Shown in pieces: positions 6,876-14,419 of a stretch of DNA of 22,263 bases. The stretch's first letter is position 1; each line of letters starts with the position of its first letter. The translations under genes and the position numbers were made by a program. The notes beneath the pieces were generated by a model. It worked only from the letters and a program-made list of their open reading frames with translations. It did no database searches and was not told where the DNA came from. The stretch comes from CAZKRU01 sp964555235 (lineage in GTDB: Bacteria > Verrucomicrobiota > Verrucomicrobiia > Methylacidiphilales > CAMAQI01): the NCBI GenBank assembly GCA_964555235.1, contig CAZKRU010000071.1, positions 1 to 22,263 on the forward strand. The letters run 5' to 3'.

Positions 6876-7340
6876 TTGAGCGGTCCTGTCCCCACCGGAG
6901 AGAGTTGGTTTCAGCTTCTCCGGCGGGGTCTGCGCCTTTTTTGGAATGCGACCCTTTTGAAATGCCCGACCTGCGGCATTTCCCCCATGTTCCCGGAGAT
7001 TCGAAAAATTCGACGCCTTTACGATTGGTTTACCCCGTTGGATGGCTGTCCCCGCTGCGGCTATGCGTACGAGCGGGAAATGGGTTACTTCTTGCTCTCG
7101 ATCTGGGCGATTAACTACACGAGTACTTCGCTCTTTGGTGGGATCACGATGATCAGTTTTCTTTTCTTTACCCCCGTTCCATTTGAATGGGCGCTTGGGT
7201 TAACCGCATTGATGATGTTTTGCTTCAGTATTTTATTTGCCCGTCATTCAAAATCCTATTTTGTGGCAGCGGATCATTTCATTGACCCGCATCGCGTCGG
7301 GGGTAAAGAAAAGACTGGCGAAGATCTCAAAAAATCGTAG
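6876..7340 (+). CDS. DUF983 family membrane protein
   Basis: A 154-residue protein with the DUF983 layout: an N-terminal helix (L-L-R-R-G-L-R-L-F-W), a zinc-ribbon-like K-C-P-T-C-G motif, a second C-P-R-C-G motif about 28 residues later, then two hydrophobic segments at about 73-130. The likely start is the TTG at 6876, four bases after the rpsT stop; no ATG or GTG fits near this end. The family's role is unknown. Spacing suggests co-transcription with rpsT. Confidence 0.85.
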   Translation: MSGPVPTGESWFQLLRRGLRLFWNATLLKCPTCGISPMFPEIRKIRRLYDWFTPLDGCPRCGYAYEREMGYFLLSIWAINYTSTSLFGGITMISFLFFTPVPFEWALGLTALMMFCFSILFARHSKSYFVAADHFIDPHRVGGKEKTGEDLKKS

Positions 7341-7350
7341 ATTCTTCCCT

Positions 7351-7682
<332 letters not shown>

Positions 7683-7686
<4 letters not shown>

Positions 7687-7790
7687 GCGCTTGCGGTATT
7701 TCCGTTTTGAATGAGCTCAAAGCTTCGAAGCATCACCTTCGAAACTGCGCCGTTCACCATCAGGACTGTCAGTAGAATTTTCTTTTTCAT
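7683..7790 (-). CDS. Possible 35-residue small protein
   Basis: A short minus-strand frame begins with ATG AAA AAG AAA and encodes a lysine start, a hydrophobic stretch (I-L-L-T-V-L-M-V) and a polar tail. A GAGGCGGA stretch lies about 7-14 bases upstream. Its stop overlaps the stop region of the glutaredoxin gene within the palindrome GCGCTTAAGCGC. It could be a small membrane peptide or chance. No family is recognised. Confidence 0.25.
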
Positions 7791-7886
7791 TATTATTTCC
7801 GCCTCGATCTTTATGTAAATCGCAGATGGCAAAAGTTTTGTTTCAAAAAAACTTCATTCCTTCTTCGTGGCGGCGGCGGAGAGGGT

Positions 7887-8294
7887 ATGCTCTCTTATCT
7901 AATTGACATTATTCCTGGTAGGAATAATGTAGCCGTCGTGAAGTGGCAAATCGAACCAACCACCCAATGGAATAAGGATAGTAAATGGTATCAAAAGAAA
8001 CGCCCTCATGAACTGGCCGCACTTCTTCGGAATTTAGCCCGATACCACGAACTTTTAGATTCCGCCTCGAACTCACGTGTCGTTCAGGCGGGCTTTCTCC
8101 ATCACGAGCCTTCGGGGGTGGTGGCCTTAGATCAAAAGGGGGGTGGCGCTCACTTACAGGAAACCCGCCTCTACACGTATGCCGATGAAAACCTGAGAGT
8201 TCTTTATCTTATTACAATTGGGAATAAAAACGAGCAATCTTCGGATATTGAATTGAGTAAAAAATTTGTAAAAGAACACCTCACCCATCAATAA
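7887..8294 (+). CDS. HigB/RelE-superfamily (Gp49-like) toxin
   Basis: A 135-residue protein from the ATG at 7887, which has a good GGAG five bases upstream. An in-frame GTG at 7938 would give 118 residues starting M-K-W-Q-I-E, closer to how Gp49-like proteins usually begin, and would put the palindrome at 7906-7930 in the promoter. The body has the RelE/HigB pattern: a helix pair (K-R-P-H-E-L-A-A-L-L-R-N-L-A-R-Y), L-Q-E-T-R-L-Y, then L-R-V-L-Y-L-I-T-I-G-N-K and a final helix I-E-L-S-K-K-F-V. Such toxins cleave mRNA on ribosomes. The XRE-type antitoxin follows after 4 bp, the toxin-first order of HigBA modules. Confidence 0.75.
   Translation: MLSYLIDIIPGRNNVAVVKWQIEPTTQWNKDSKWYQKKRPHELAALLRNLARYHELLDSASNSRVVQAGFLHHEPSGVVALDQKGGGAHLQETRLYTYADENLRVLYLITIGNKNEQSSDIELSKKFVKEHLTHQ
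7903..7930 (+). promoter_or_regulatory. Toxin-antitoxin promoter with embedded operator palindrome
   Basis: TTGACA (7903-7908) is followed after 16 bp by TAATGT (7925-7930). Between and overlapping them is a perfect inverted repeat, ACATTATTCC (7906-7915) / GGAATAATGT (7921-7930), with a 5-bp centre. A dyad over the core promoter is what an autoregulating XRE antitoxin would bind. The site lies inside the longer toxin frame but just upstream of the alternative GTG start at 7938. Confidence 0.55.
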
Positions 8295-8298
8295 AACT

Positions 8299-8904
8299 AT
8301 GAACATTGATCAAGAAACGAAAACAAACGTAAAGCCGACTGGGCGACGCTATTCCTCAGTGAAGGAGTTAATGGACGCAGAAGGGGTCTCCCGTGAAGTT
8401 CAATCTCAAGTCCAAAAAATCGAAGAAATCAACTCCTTGGTCCATCAACTCGCAAAACTTCGTCATGCTGCCAATTTAACGCAAGAGGAGATGGCAAAGA
8501 AATTGGGAGTGACTCAAAGCGCTATCTCAAAACTGGAGGGAGGCAATGACGAGGATCTGACCATTGGTCAGATTAAAAAATATGCGGAAGCAGCCCAAGA
8601 AAGAATCAGTATTGTTTTTGGGAAGCCGATCAATCATGTGGAAGCTGTGAAAACTCATGCCTTGGGGATTCGTCACCACTTGTCCACCCTGGCTTCACTC
8701 GCTCACGGAGATGCAGCGATGGAAGAAGCGATCCAGAAATTTTTTGGAGAGGCATTTTTTAACATCCTTGCGATTCTATCAAAATGTCAGCAGCAAATGC
8801 CTTCCAACGCAAAAGTGGAGGTGCGCATGGAGCTGCTTCATGGCGATCCTTCTCCGCGACCGCCCCGAGCTTCCATCCCTACAAGATCTTCAACGCGGAA
8901 GTAA
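8299..8904 (+). CDS. XRE-family antitoxin (HigA-like), probable frameshift near the 3' end
   Basis: A 201-residue protein. A charged N-terminal helix region is followed by a helix-turn-helix domain at about 51-105 (L-T-Q-E-E-M-A-K-K-L-G-V-T-Q-S-A-I-S-K-L-E). A long C-terminal region of about 95 residues follows and is unusual for a short antitoxin. The last residues in this frame (P-S-P-R-P-P-R-A-S-I-P-T) are low in complexity. The -1 frame just after continues with protein-like sequence (H-P-Y-K-I-F-N-A-E-V-N-L-P) to a stop at 8975, which suggests a lost base around 8850-8868. It should repress its own operon and neutralise the upstream toxin. Confidence 0.8.
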   Translation: MNIDQETKTNVKPTGRRYSSVKELMDAEGVSREVQSQVQKIEEINSLVHQLAKLRHAANLTQEEMAKKLGVTQSAISKLEGGNDEDLTIGQIKKYAEAAQERISIVFGKPINHVEAVKTHALGIRHHLSTLASLAHGDAAMEEAIQKFFGEAFFNILAILSKCQQQMPSNAKVEVRMELLHGDPSPRPPRASIPTRSSTRK

Positions 8905-8978
8905 ATCTGCCGCAAAATGCGGAAGTGGTCATTCATCCTAACCTACCAGAATTGAAAAAATACGATCTGACCTGATCC
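8869..8978 (+). pseudogene. Displaced C-terminal tail of the antitoxin in the -1 frame
   Basis: Codons in phase with position 8868 read S-F-H-P-Y-K-I-F-N-A-E-V-N-L-P and continue through V-V-I-H-P-N-L-P-E-L-K-K-Y-D-L-T to a TGA ending at about 8975. This stretch looks like a natural folded C-terminus, unlike the in-frame ending of the antitoxin gene. It has no ribosome-binding site or start of its own, so it is best read as the former 3' end of the antitoxin gene. Confidence 0.4.
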
Positions 8979-8989
8979 TTACGCTTGCG

Positions 8990-9006
8990 GCAGGAACGAT
9001 TCCTGC
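8990..9006 (+). promoter_or_regulatory. Perfect 7-bp hairpin in the ppc leader
   Basis: GCAGGAA (8990-8996) and TTCCTGC (9000-9006) are exact complements separated by CGA, ending 12 bp before the ppc ATG. No T-run follows, so it is not a simple terminator. It may affect ppc translation or be a remnant of another small dispersed palindrome. Confidence 0.4.
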
Positions 9007-9018
9007 TACCAACGGGTC

Positions 9019-11811
9019 ATGGCAGAAAAAACCGTGGCTCCCGATTTTTTAAAACTCGGATTTAGCAAGGTCGATCGGGATCTTCATTTTCTCATTCAAT
9101 GCTTTGAGGAAGTTTTGATCGAGTCCGGGGAAAAGAGCCTTGCCCGATTTCTCCCATGGACGAATGAGTTGGAGGCGAGCTCGGTCACCCGCTTTCCGGA
9201 ACGCGTCGGTCAGGTTTATTCCACCGCGTTTCAACTTCTTAATATGGTCGAGGAGAATACCTCGGCCCAGATGCGTCGACTTCGCGAAACGACCCTTGGC
9301 CTGACCCGCGATCCAGGGCTTTGGGGGTATGAACTCCGTCAGCTTCGCGAAAAAAAGTTTACGGAGACGCAGGTGGCGGCGGTCCTCTCTCAACTTCGGG
9401 TGGAACCGGTACTCACGGCGCATCCGACGGAGGCAAAACTTTCGACGGTTTTGGAGCAACATCGGGCGATTTATAAGCTTTTGGTAAAGCGTGAAAATAC
9501 GATGTGGACGCCGATGGAGCAGGCGGAGATCAAAGAGGAGATCAAGGCGGCGCTGGATCGCTTGTGGAGGACGGGGGAAATTTTATTGCGCAAACCGGAA
9601 GTCGCAGAAGAGCGTCGCAATGTTCAGCATTATCTTCGAAATGTTTTCCCCAAAGTCATTCCGATGCTCGATCAGCGTTTGACTCAAGCGTGGATTGAGG
9701 CGGGATTTGATCCGAAACCGTTGGACCATTGGCGCGTTTATCCGTCGATTCGATTTGGAACCTGGGTCGGTGGGGATCGCGATGGACATCCCTTTGTGAC
9801 GGCACAGGTGACGGAACGGACCTTGAATGATCTTCGTCTGAATGCCCTCATGGTGATGCATGAGCAGATGGATGAATTGGTGGAGCGTTTGAGTCTTTCC
9901 CATCACGTGCAAAAACCGCCGATGGAGATGCATGGGGTGATGTCGCGTTTGATTGAAGAATTGGGTGATTCAGCGCGACGCATCTTGAGGCGTTATCCAG
10001 AGGAGCCGTGGAGACAGTTTGCGCTTCTCATTCAAGCCAAGCTTCCGATCGAGCAGGGGGGTGGAATGGAAATTCGAGAGCATGCGGGAGCCTATCGGGA
10101 TCCCCGGGAGATGCGTGAAGATCTGAAGGCCTTGTATCGTTCGCTCTGTGATGTCGAAGCGAAGCGGATTGCAGATCGGGATGTCTGTGCCGTCATGAGG
10201 ACGTTGGAAGTTTTTGGGTTTCATCTCGCGGCATTGGATGTGCGCCAGAATAGTCAATTCCACGAGACGGCGTTAAGTCAGCTTTTGGATGCGGCGGGAT
10301 TAAATGGGAAGGGGTATCTCACTTGGAGCGAGGAAAAGCGTCTCAAGTTCTTGAATCAGGAATTGAAATCACCGCGTCCCTTTACACAGGGCGCCGCTTC
10401 GATTGGAAAAGAAGCCGATGCCGTCTTGAGTTGTTACCGGGTGCTCGCAGGACATTTGCGAAAGAATGGTTCGCAAGGACTCGGGGCTTTGATTGTGAGT
10501 ATGACACGAAAGCTCTCGGATCTCCTGGCGGTTTATGTTTTGGCGCGTGAGGCGAATTTGACCGAGTGGTCTGAGGAAGGATTGGTCTGTCTTCTGCCTG
10601 TGGTGCCGCTTTTTGAAACGATCGACGATCTTCAAGGGAGTCCAGAAATTCTGCGTCGCTTCTTGCAGCATTCGGTGACGGCGCGAAGCCTGAAGGTTTT
10701 GCACCATCGTGAATCCGAGGAGACAGGACGGAAACGACAGCTCCCCTCACAACAGGTCATGATCGGGTACAGTGATAGCAACAAAGAGAGTGGAATTCTT
10801 GCGGCACAATGGGAATTGCACCGGGCGCAGCAAGCCCTTTGTCGTGTCGGTCGTCAGGCCGGGGTGGCGATTCGATTTTTCCACGGACGCGGGGGAACGA
10901 TCAGTCGCGGAGCCGGTCCGACGCAATGGTTTTTGGAATCGCTTCCGAGTGGATCACTTGAGGGGGATCTCCGGATGACCGAGCAAGGGGAGACGATTGC
11001 TCAGAAGTATGCGAATTTAATCACGGCGACTTATAATCTGGAGCTGCTTACCGCGGGGACGGCTTCCCAAACGTTGCGTCATAAACGGGCAACACGGACC
11101 ACGCACGGACTTGAAAAGATTTTGAATCGTCTTTGCAAAACGAGTCGCGAATCATTTCGTAAACTGATCGAAAACGAATCGTTCATGTCGTTTTATTCCC
11201 AGGCGACACCGATTGATGCGCTGGAAGCGAGTAGTATTGGGTCGCGTCCTTCGCGTCGGACCGGAACGCGTTCGCTAGCGGATCTGCGGGCGATTCCGTG
11301 GGTTTTCAGTTGGAATCAGGCGCGGTTTTATGTTCCCGGATGGTATGGCGTCGGAAGTGCGTTGACCGAGTTAAAGAAGTCGGATCCGAAAGGGTTTGAA
11401 AAATTAAAAAATCGAATTCGGCAGTGGCCCTTTTTGCGATATCTCCTGACCAATGTTGAAGCGAGTCTGGCGAGTGCGGATTTGGAAATCATGCAGGCGT
11501 ATTGCGGATTGGTTCGAGATCCGAAGATTAGAACTTCGATTTTTCGGAAGATCCGGGAGGAACATCGAAAGACTCAGGAGGGGCTTGAAGCGCTTTTCGG
11601 TTCCGAATATTCGACCCGTCGTCCGCGCTTGACGAAAACCTTGGCGATGCGAGCGGATGCGCTTCGATTGTTGCACTATCAACAGATTAATCTCCTCGAG
11701 CGTTGGCGTGCGGCTCGGGATGAGAGTGATGAAGATACGGCGCGTCGCTTATTGCCGCAGATCTTGTTATCGATCAATGCCATCGCGAGTGGATTGGGAA
11801 CGACTGGGTAA
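9019..11811 (+). CDS. ppc: Phosphoenolpyruvate carboxylase
   Basis: A 930-residue protein of normal bacterial length. It converts phosphoenolpyruvate and bicarbonate to oxaloacetate in the cytoplasm, replenishing the TCA cycle. Visible signatures are V-L-T-A-H-P-T-E-A with the catalytic histidine at residue 135, W-V-G-G-D-R-D-G-H-P at about 249-258, the D-S-N-K-E-S-G block at about 590, and F-H-G-R-G-G-T-I-S-R-G with the second catalytic histidine at about 622. M-T-E-Q-G-E, R-A-I-P-W-V-F-S-W-N-Q and the closing S-I-N-A-I-A-S-G-L follow. The C-terminus is G-T-T-G rather than the usual Q-N-T-G. No plant-type regulatory serine is present at the N-terminus. It appears monocistronic. Confidence 0.97.
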   Translation: MAEKTVAPDFLKLGFSKVDRDLHFLIQCFEEVLIESGEKSLARFLPWTNELEASSVTRFPERVGQVYSTAFQLLNMVEENTSAQMRRLRETTLGLTRDPGLWGYELRQLREKKFTETQVAAVLSQLRVEPVLTAHPTEAKLSTVLEQHRAIYKLLVKRENTMWTPMEQAEIKEEIKAALDRLWRTGEILLRKPEVAEERRNVQHYLRNVFPKVIPMLDQRLTQAWIEAGFDPKPLDHWRVYPSIRFGTWVGGDRDGHPFVTAQVTERTLNDLRLNALMVMHEQMDELVERLSLSHHVQKPPMEMHGVMSRLIEELGDSARRILRRYPEEPWRQFALLIQAKLPIEQGGGMEIREHAGAYRDPREMREDLKALYRSLCDVEAKRIADRDVCAVMRTLEVFGFHLAALDVRQNSQFHETALSQLLDAAGLNGKGYLTWSEEKRLKFLNQELKSPRPFTQGAASIGKEADAVLSCYRVLAGHLRKNGSQGLGALIVSMTRKLSDLLAVYVLAREANLTEWSEEGLVCLLPVVPLFETIDDLQGSPEILRRFLQHSVTARSLKVLHHRESEETGRKRQLPSQQVMIGYSDSNKESGILAAQWELHRAQQALCRVGRQAGVAIRFFHGRGGTISRGAGPTQWFLESLPSGSLEGDLRMTEQGETIAQKYANLITATYNLELLTAGTASQTLRHKRATRTTHGLEKILNRLCKTSRESFRKLIENESFMSFYSQATPIDALEASSIGSRPSRRTGTRSLADLRAIPWVFSWNQARFYVPGWYGVGSALTELKKSDPKGFEKLKNRIRQWPFLRYLLTNVEASLASADLEIMQAYCGLVRDPKIRTSIFRKIREEHRKTQEGLEALFGSEYSTRRPRLTKTLAMRADALRLLHYQQINLLERWRAARDESDEDTARRLLPQILLSINAIASGLGTTG

Positions 11812-11825
11812 AATCAGGGAAGGAT

Positions 11826-11941
11826 TTTTTTTCGCGCAGACCTGCCCGCAATGCTGCATAGCGCTGCAGGCGGGGATCGCCGAGTCCGCTGAGAAAACGT
11901 TTTTTATCCTCTGCGAGCACGGCGATCTCTGCACGAGAAAC
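11826..11941. repeat. Composite R2 element with inverted ends (copy d) and internal hairpin
   Basis: The left end, TTTTTTCGCGCAGA (11827-11840), is an inverted R2 terminus. The right end (11908-11940) is an R2 copy, CCTCTGCGAGCACGGCGA then TCTCTGCACGAGAAA. Between them lies a hairpin: CCCGC (11845-11849) with CTGCA (11854-11858) pairs with TGCAG and GCGGG (11865-11874). The element fills the 135-bp gap between the convergent ppc and minus-strand membrane protein genes and ends 6 bp from the latter's stop. It may act as a bidirectional terminator, though no typical hairpin plus T-run is present. Confidence 0.6.
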
Positions 11942-11946
11942 TGCTA

Positions 11947-12384
11947 CTAGTTTTTTAGCAAATAGATCACGAGGCTTCCGACGTAACAGGAGAGTCCGAG
12001 GACGAGGAGTAAAAGTTCCCACCCGAAAAGTGCCGTTTTCTGATTTCGATAGGCGATGATTTGGGTAAGGATCGACTTCAGGTTTTCTCCTTCAAATTGA
12101 GAGACCCATTTGAGGCGAAGGCTTCCGACCAAGAGAAGGATGGTGGAACTGAGAACGAGGACGAGTCCTACGGCCAGACCAACGCCTGCAATTTTGTGGG
12201 AGCGTGCAATCACGGGGCCTGAGAAACCGGTGATGGTGAGAGTGAGGGTTGTGACCGTGAGTAAAAGTTGCGACCGGGATTGGAGGACTTGAAATTGGGA
12301 GCTGAGGCTTTGAAGTGCTTCTGAAGCGTTCCCCTGACTGAGCTCGATAATCCAATGGGCTTCGTCTTCAGGAGATCTCATCAT
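11947..12384 (-). CDS. Small membrane protein of unknown function
   Basis: A 145-residue protein if started at the ATG pair at 12384/12381; longer upstream frames would overlap the DUF2784 gene. A soluble start (M-M-R-S-P-E-D-E-A-H-W-I-I-E-L-S) and a helix with Q-S-L-S-S-Q-F-Q-V-L-Q-S-R are followed by three hydrophobic segments at about 40-60, 65-89 and 117-143. The Q/S/L heptad-like helix before the first segment could be a coiled coil. GGAGGG lies well upstream, at the DUF2784 stop, but no start codon sits at the right distance. It is probably co-transcribed with DUF2784. No family recognised. Confidence 0.55.
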   Translation of the reverse strand: MMRSPEDEAHWIIELSQGNASEALQSLSSQFQVLQSRSQLLLTVTTLTLTITGFSGPVIARSHKIAGVGLAVGLVLVLSSTILLLVGSLRLKWVSQFEGENLKSILTQIIAYRNQKTALFGWELLLLVLGLSCYVGSLVIYLLKN

Positions 12385-12440
12385 TTGAGTGTAGAGCGGA
12401 AATGGAACTGGAGGCAAGTCGGTTGTCGTCGTCGATGCGT

Positions 12441-12875
12441 TTATTGAACCCTCCGAAATGATCTCGGACGGATCAGAATCCAACTGGCGAGAACTGCGAT
12501 GCCAAATGCGGTATAGGCGACGATAAAGACCCACGGAGGGGCATGGTAGTAGAGTAGTTTTTGAAGCCAATGTGAGATGAAGGTTCCTTGATAGGTTTCC
12601 GCTCCTGCCTCCCGACGAAGCCACATTTCAAGAATAGTCAGAGGACAGATGATTCCTAACCAAGCTTGGGTAACGACAATTCCAATGCCTAAGAGATGAG
12701 CCAAGCGAAACCCCGGATTTCGAACCCATTCCCACTTTCTAAATCCACCGATGAGAGTGAGAAGTAATCCAATCGTTACAAACAATACAAAGCTCACATG
12801 GGTGATGAGAACAAGGTCCGCAAGAAATCGAAGGAATATGATTTGACCTGCAGTGTGAGAAGGTTCGATCATCAT
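12441..12875 (-). CDS. DUF2784 family membrane protein
   Basis: A 144-residue protein with four hydrophobic segments and the DUF2784 pattern: L-A-D-L-V-L-I-T-H-V-S-F-V-L-F-V near the start, a G-G-x-x-x-W-x-W-V-R-N-P-x-F-R-x-A-H-L block, then I-C-P-L-T-I-L-E-x-W-L-R, and a final H-W-L-Q-K-L-L-Y-Y region. Two or three ATG codons are possible; the one at 12872 has GAGG at better spacing than 12875. The family's function is unknown. It is divergent from the photolyase gene. Confidence 0.85.
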   Translation of the reverse strand: MMIEPSHTAGQIIFLRFLADLVLITHVSFVLFVTIGLLLTLIGGFRKWEWVRNPGFRLAHLLGIGIVVTQAWLGIICPLTILEMWLRREAGAETYQGTFISHWLQKLLYYHAPPWVFIVAYTAFGIAVLASWILIRPRSFRRVQ

Positions 12876-12976
12876 GGCCTCTTCACTCTAGTCGATCTTC
12901 ATGCGATCACGAGAAGAAATCGGATTCCATTTACCGCGCTTGACGTCTGCTTTTCCGAGAAGGAAGCTCTTTGGGA

Positions 12977-14419
12977 ATGAAAGGCCCTGTGACGTTGCTT
13001 TGGTTCCGATTGGATCTGAGATTGAGCGATCATCCGGCACTTGATTTTGCGATACGTCAGGGGGGCTCGGTCGTTCCGGTTTTTATCTCGGCTCCCGAAG
13101 AGGAAGGGGAATGGGCTCCGGGTGGGGCTTCCCGTTGGTGGCTTCATCAATCGTTGAGAGCTTTGGATTTTTCCCTTCGAGAGCGGGCTTCGCGTTTGAT
13201 TTTCCGACAAGGTCCCACCGAGCAATCGCTCTTTCAATTGATTGAGGAGACCGGGGCGAACTCGGTGGTTTGGACGCGGCGCTATGAACCGGAATGGATG
13301 GCGCGTGATTCGAGGGTGAAATCGCTTTTGAAATTAAAAGGAATTTCTGCGGAAAGTTTTAATGGAACGCTTTTGAACGAGCCGTGGTGTATTCAAAATA
13401 AAAGCGGAAATCCCTTTCAAGTCTTTACCCCATTTTGGAAAGCTTGTTTGTCGATGACGGATCCGGAAGCGCCGCTGCCTCCTCCGGGTCCAATTTCATC
13501 GCCCGCTTCATGGCCGAAATCGTTGGAGCTTTCAGTATTAAAATTGGAACCGAAGATTCCGTGGGATGCGACGATGCGAGTAAGTTGGGAGCCGGGAGAA
13601 GTGGGAGCTGCCGCGCAGCTCAAGCGTTTTGCAATGAAGCCGATTTCAGATTATTCAGAGGATCGCAATCATCCCTCGATTTCGGGAACCTCCAGGCTTT
13701 CACCGCACTTGCACTTTGGAGAAATTTCCCCACGTCAGGTTTGGCATGCCCTTCGAGCGAAAGGTGAGAAGGAATGGCGTGCGAGTCAGTATGTGACGGA
13801 GCTTGGATGGCGGGAGTTTGCCTTTCATTTGCTTTACCATTTTCCAGAAACCCCAAACCGACCGCTGCGAAAGAATTTTGAAAAGTTTCCGTGGAATGAA
13901 AAAAATGGAGAGCCGTGGAAGGCTTGGACGCAGGGGGAAACGGGAATCCCGATCATTGATGCGGGAATGCGAGAGTTGTGGGCGACCGGATGGATGCACA
14001 ATCGGGTGAGAATGCTGGTGGCATCGTTTTTGGTGAAGAATCTTCGATTCCACTGGATCGAAGGGGCACGTTGGTTTTGGGAGACGCTGGTGGATGCGGA
14101 TCTGGCGGCGAACACGCTCGGTTGGCAGTGGACGGCGGGTTGCGGTGCGGATGCTGCTCCGTATTTCCGGATTTTCAATCCCGTGACTCAAGGGGAGAAA
14201 TTTGATTCGGAAGGAACGTATGTGCGTCGCTGGGTTCCGGAGCTTTCACGTTTGCCCGCTCAATGGATTCATCGTCCTTCCGAGGCGACTGAAGCGGTAT
14301 TGCGGGAAGCGGGTATTACGTTGGGGGTCGATTATCCTCGCCCGATCGTTCGATTGGACGTATCTCGAGAAGAAGCGTTGAAAGCTTTTAAACAATTGCC
14401 GAAAGGTAAAACCGCATGA
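12977..14419 (+). CDS. phr: Deoxyribodipyrimidine photolyase (cryptochrome/photolyase family)
   Basis: A 480-residue protein from the ATG at 12977; a TTG six bases upstream is a weaker option. The N-terminal Rossmann-type antenna domain starts L-L-W-F-R-L-D-L-R-L-S-D-H-P-A-L. The C-terminal FAD domain shows the family blocks: T-S-R-L-S-P-H-L-H-F-G-E-I-S, E-L-G-W-R-E-F, G-W-M-H-N-R-V-R-M, D-A-D-L-A-A-N, and W-Q-W-T-A-G-C-G-A-D-A-A-P-Y-F-R-I-F-N-P. The L-A-A-N-T-L-G-W-Q-W pattern fits class I CPD photolyases, which use blue light and reduced FAD to split pyrimidine dimers. Its stop overlaps the GH20 start as ATGA. Confidence 0.95.
   Translation: MKGPVTLLWFRLDLRLSDHPALDFAIRQGGSVVPVFISAPEEEGEWAPGGASRWWLHQSLRALDFSLRERASRLIFRQGPTEQSLFQLIEETGANSVVWTRRYEPEWMARDSRVKSLLKLKGISAESFNGTLLNEPWCIQNKSGNPFQVFTPFWKACLSMTDPEAPLPPPGPISSPASWPKSLELSVLKLEPKIPWDATMRVSWEPGEVGAAAQLKRFAMKPISDYSEDRNHPSISGTSRLSPHLHFGEISPRQVWHALRAKGEKEWRASQYVTELGWREFAFHLLYHFPETPNRPLRKNFEKFPWNEKNGEPWKAWTQGETGIPIIDAGMRELWATGWMHNRVRMLVASFLVKNLRFHWIEGARWFWETLVDADLAANTLGWQWTAGCGADAAPYFRIFNPVTQGEKFDSEGTYVRRWVPELSRLPAQWIHRPSEATEAVLREAGITLGVDYPRPIVRLDVSREEALKAFKQLPKGKTA

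Noticed and set aside
8846..8868. Programmed -1 frameshift site in the antitoxin gene
   Set aside because: No X-XXY-YYZ slippery heptamer or clear downstream structure; a simple indel explains it better.
13700..14191. Minus-strand frame of 163 codons inside the photolyase gene
   Set aside because: Antisense shadow of a conserved gene with no start signal.
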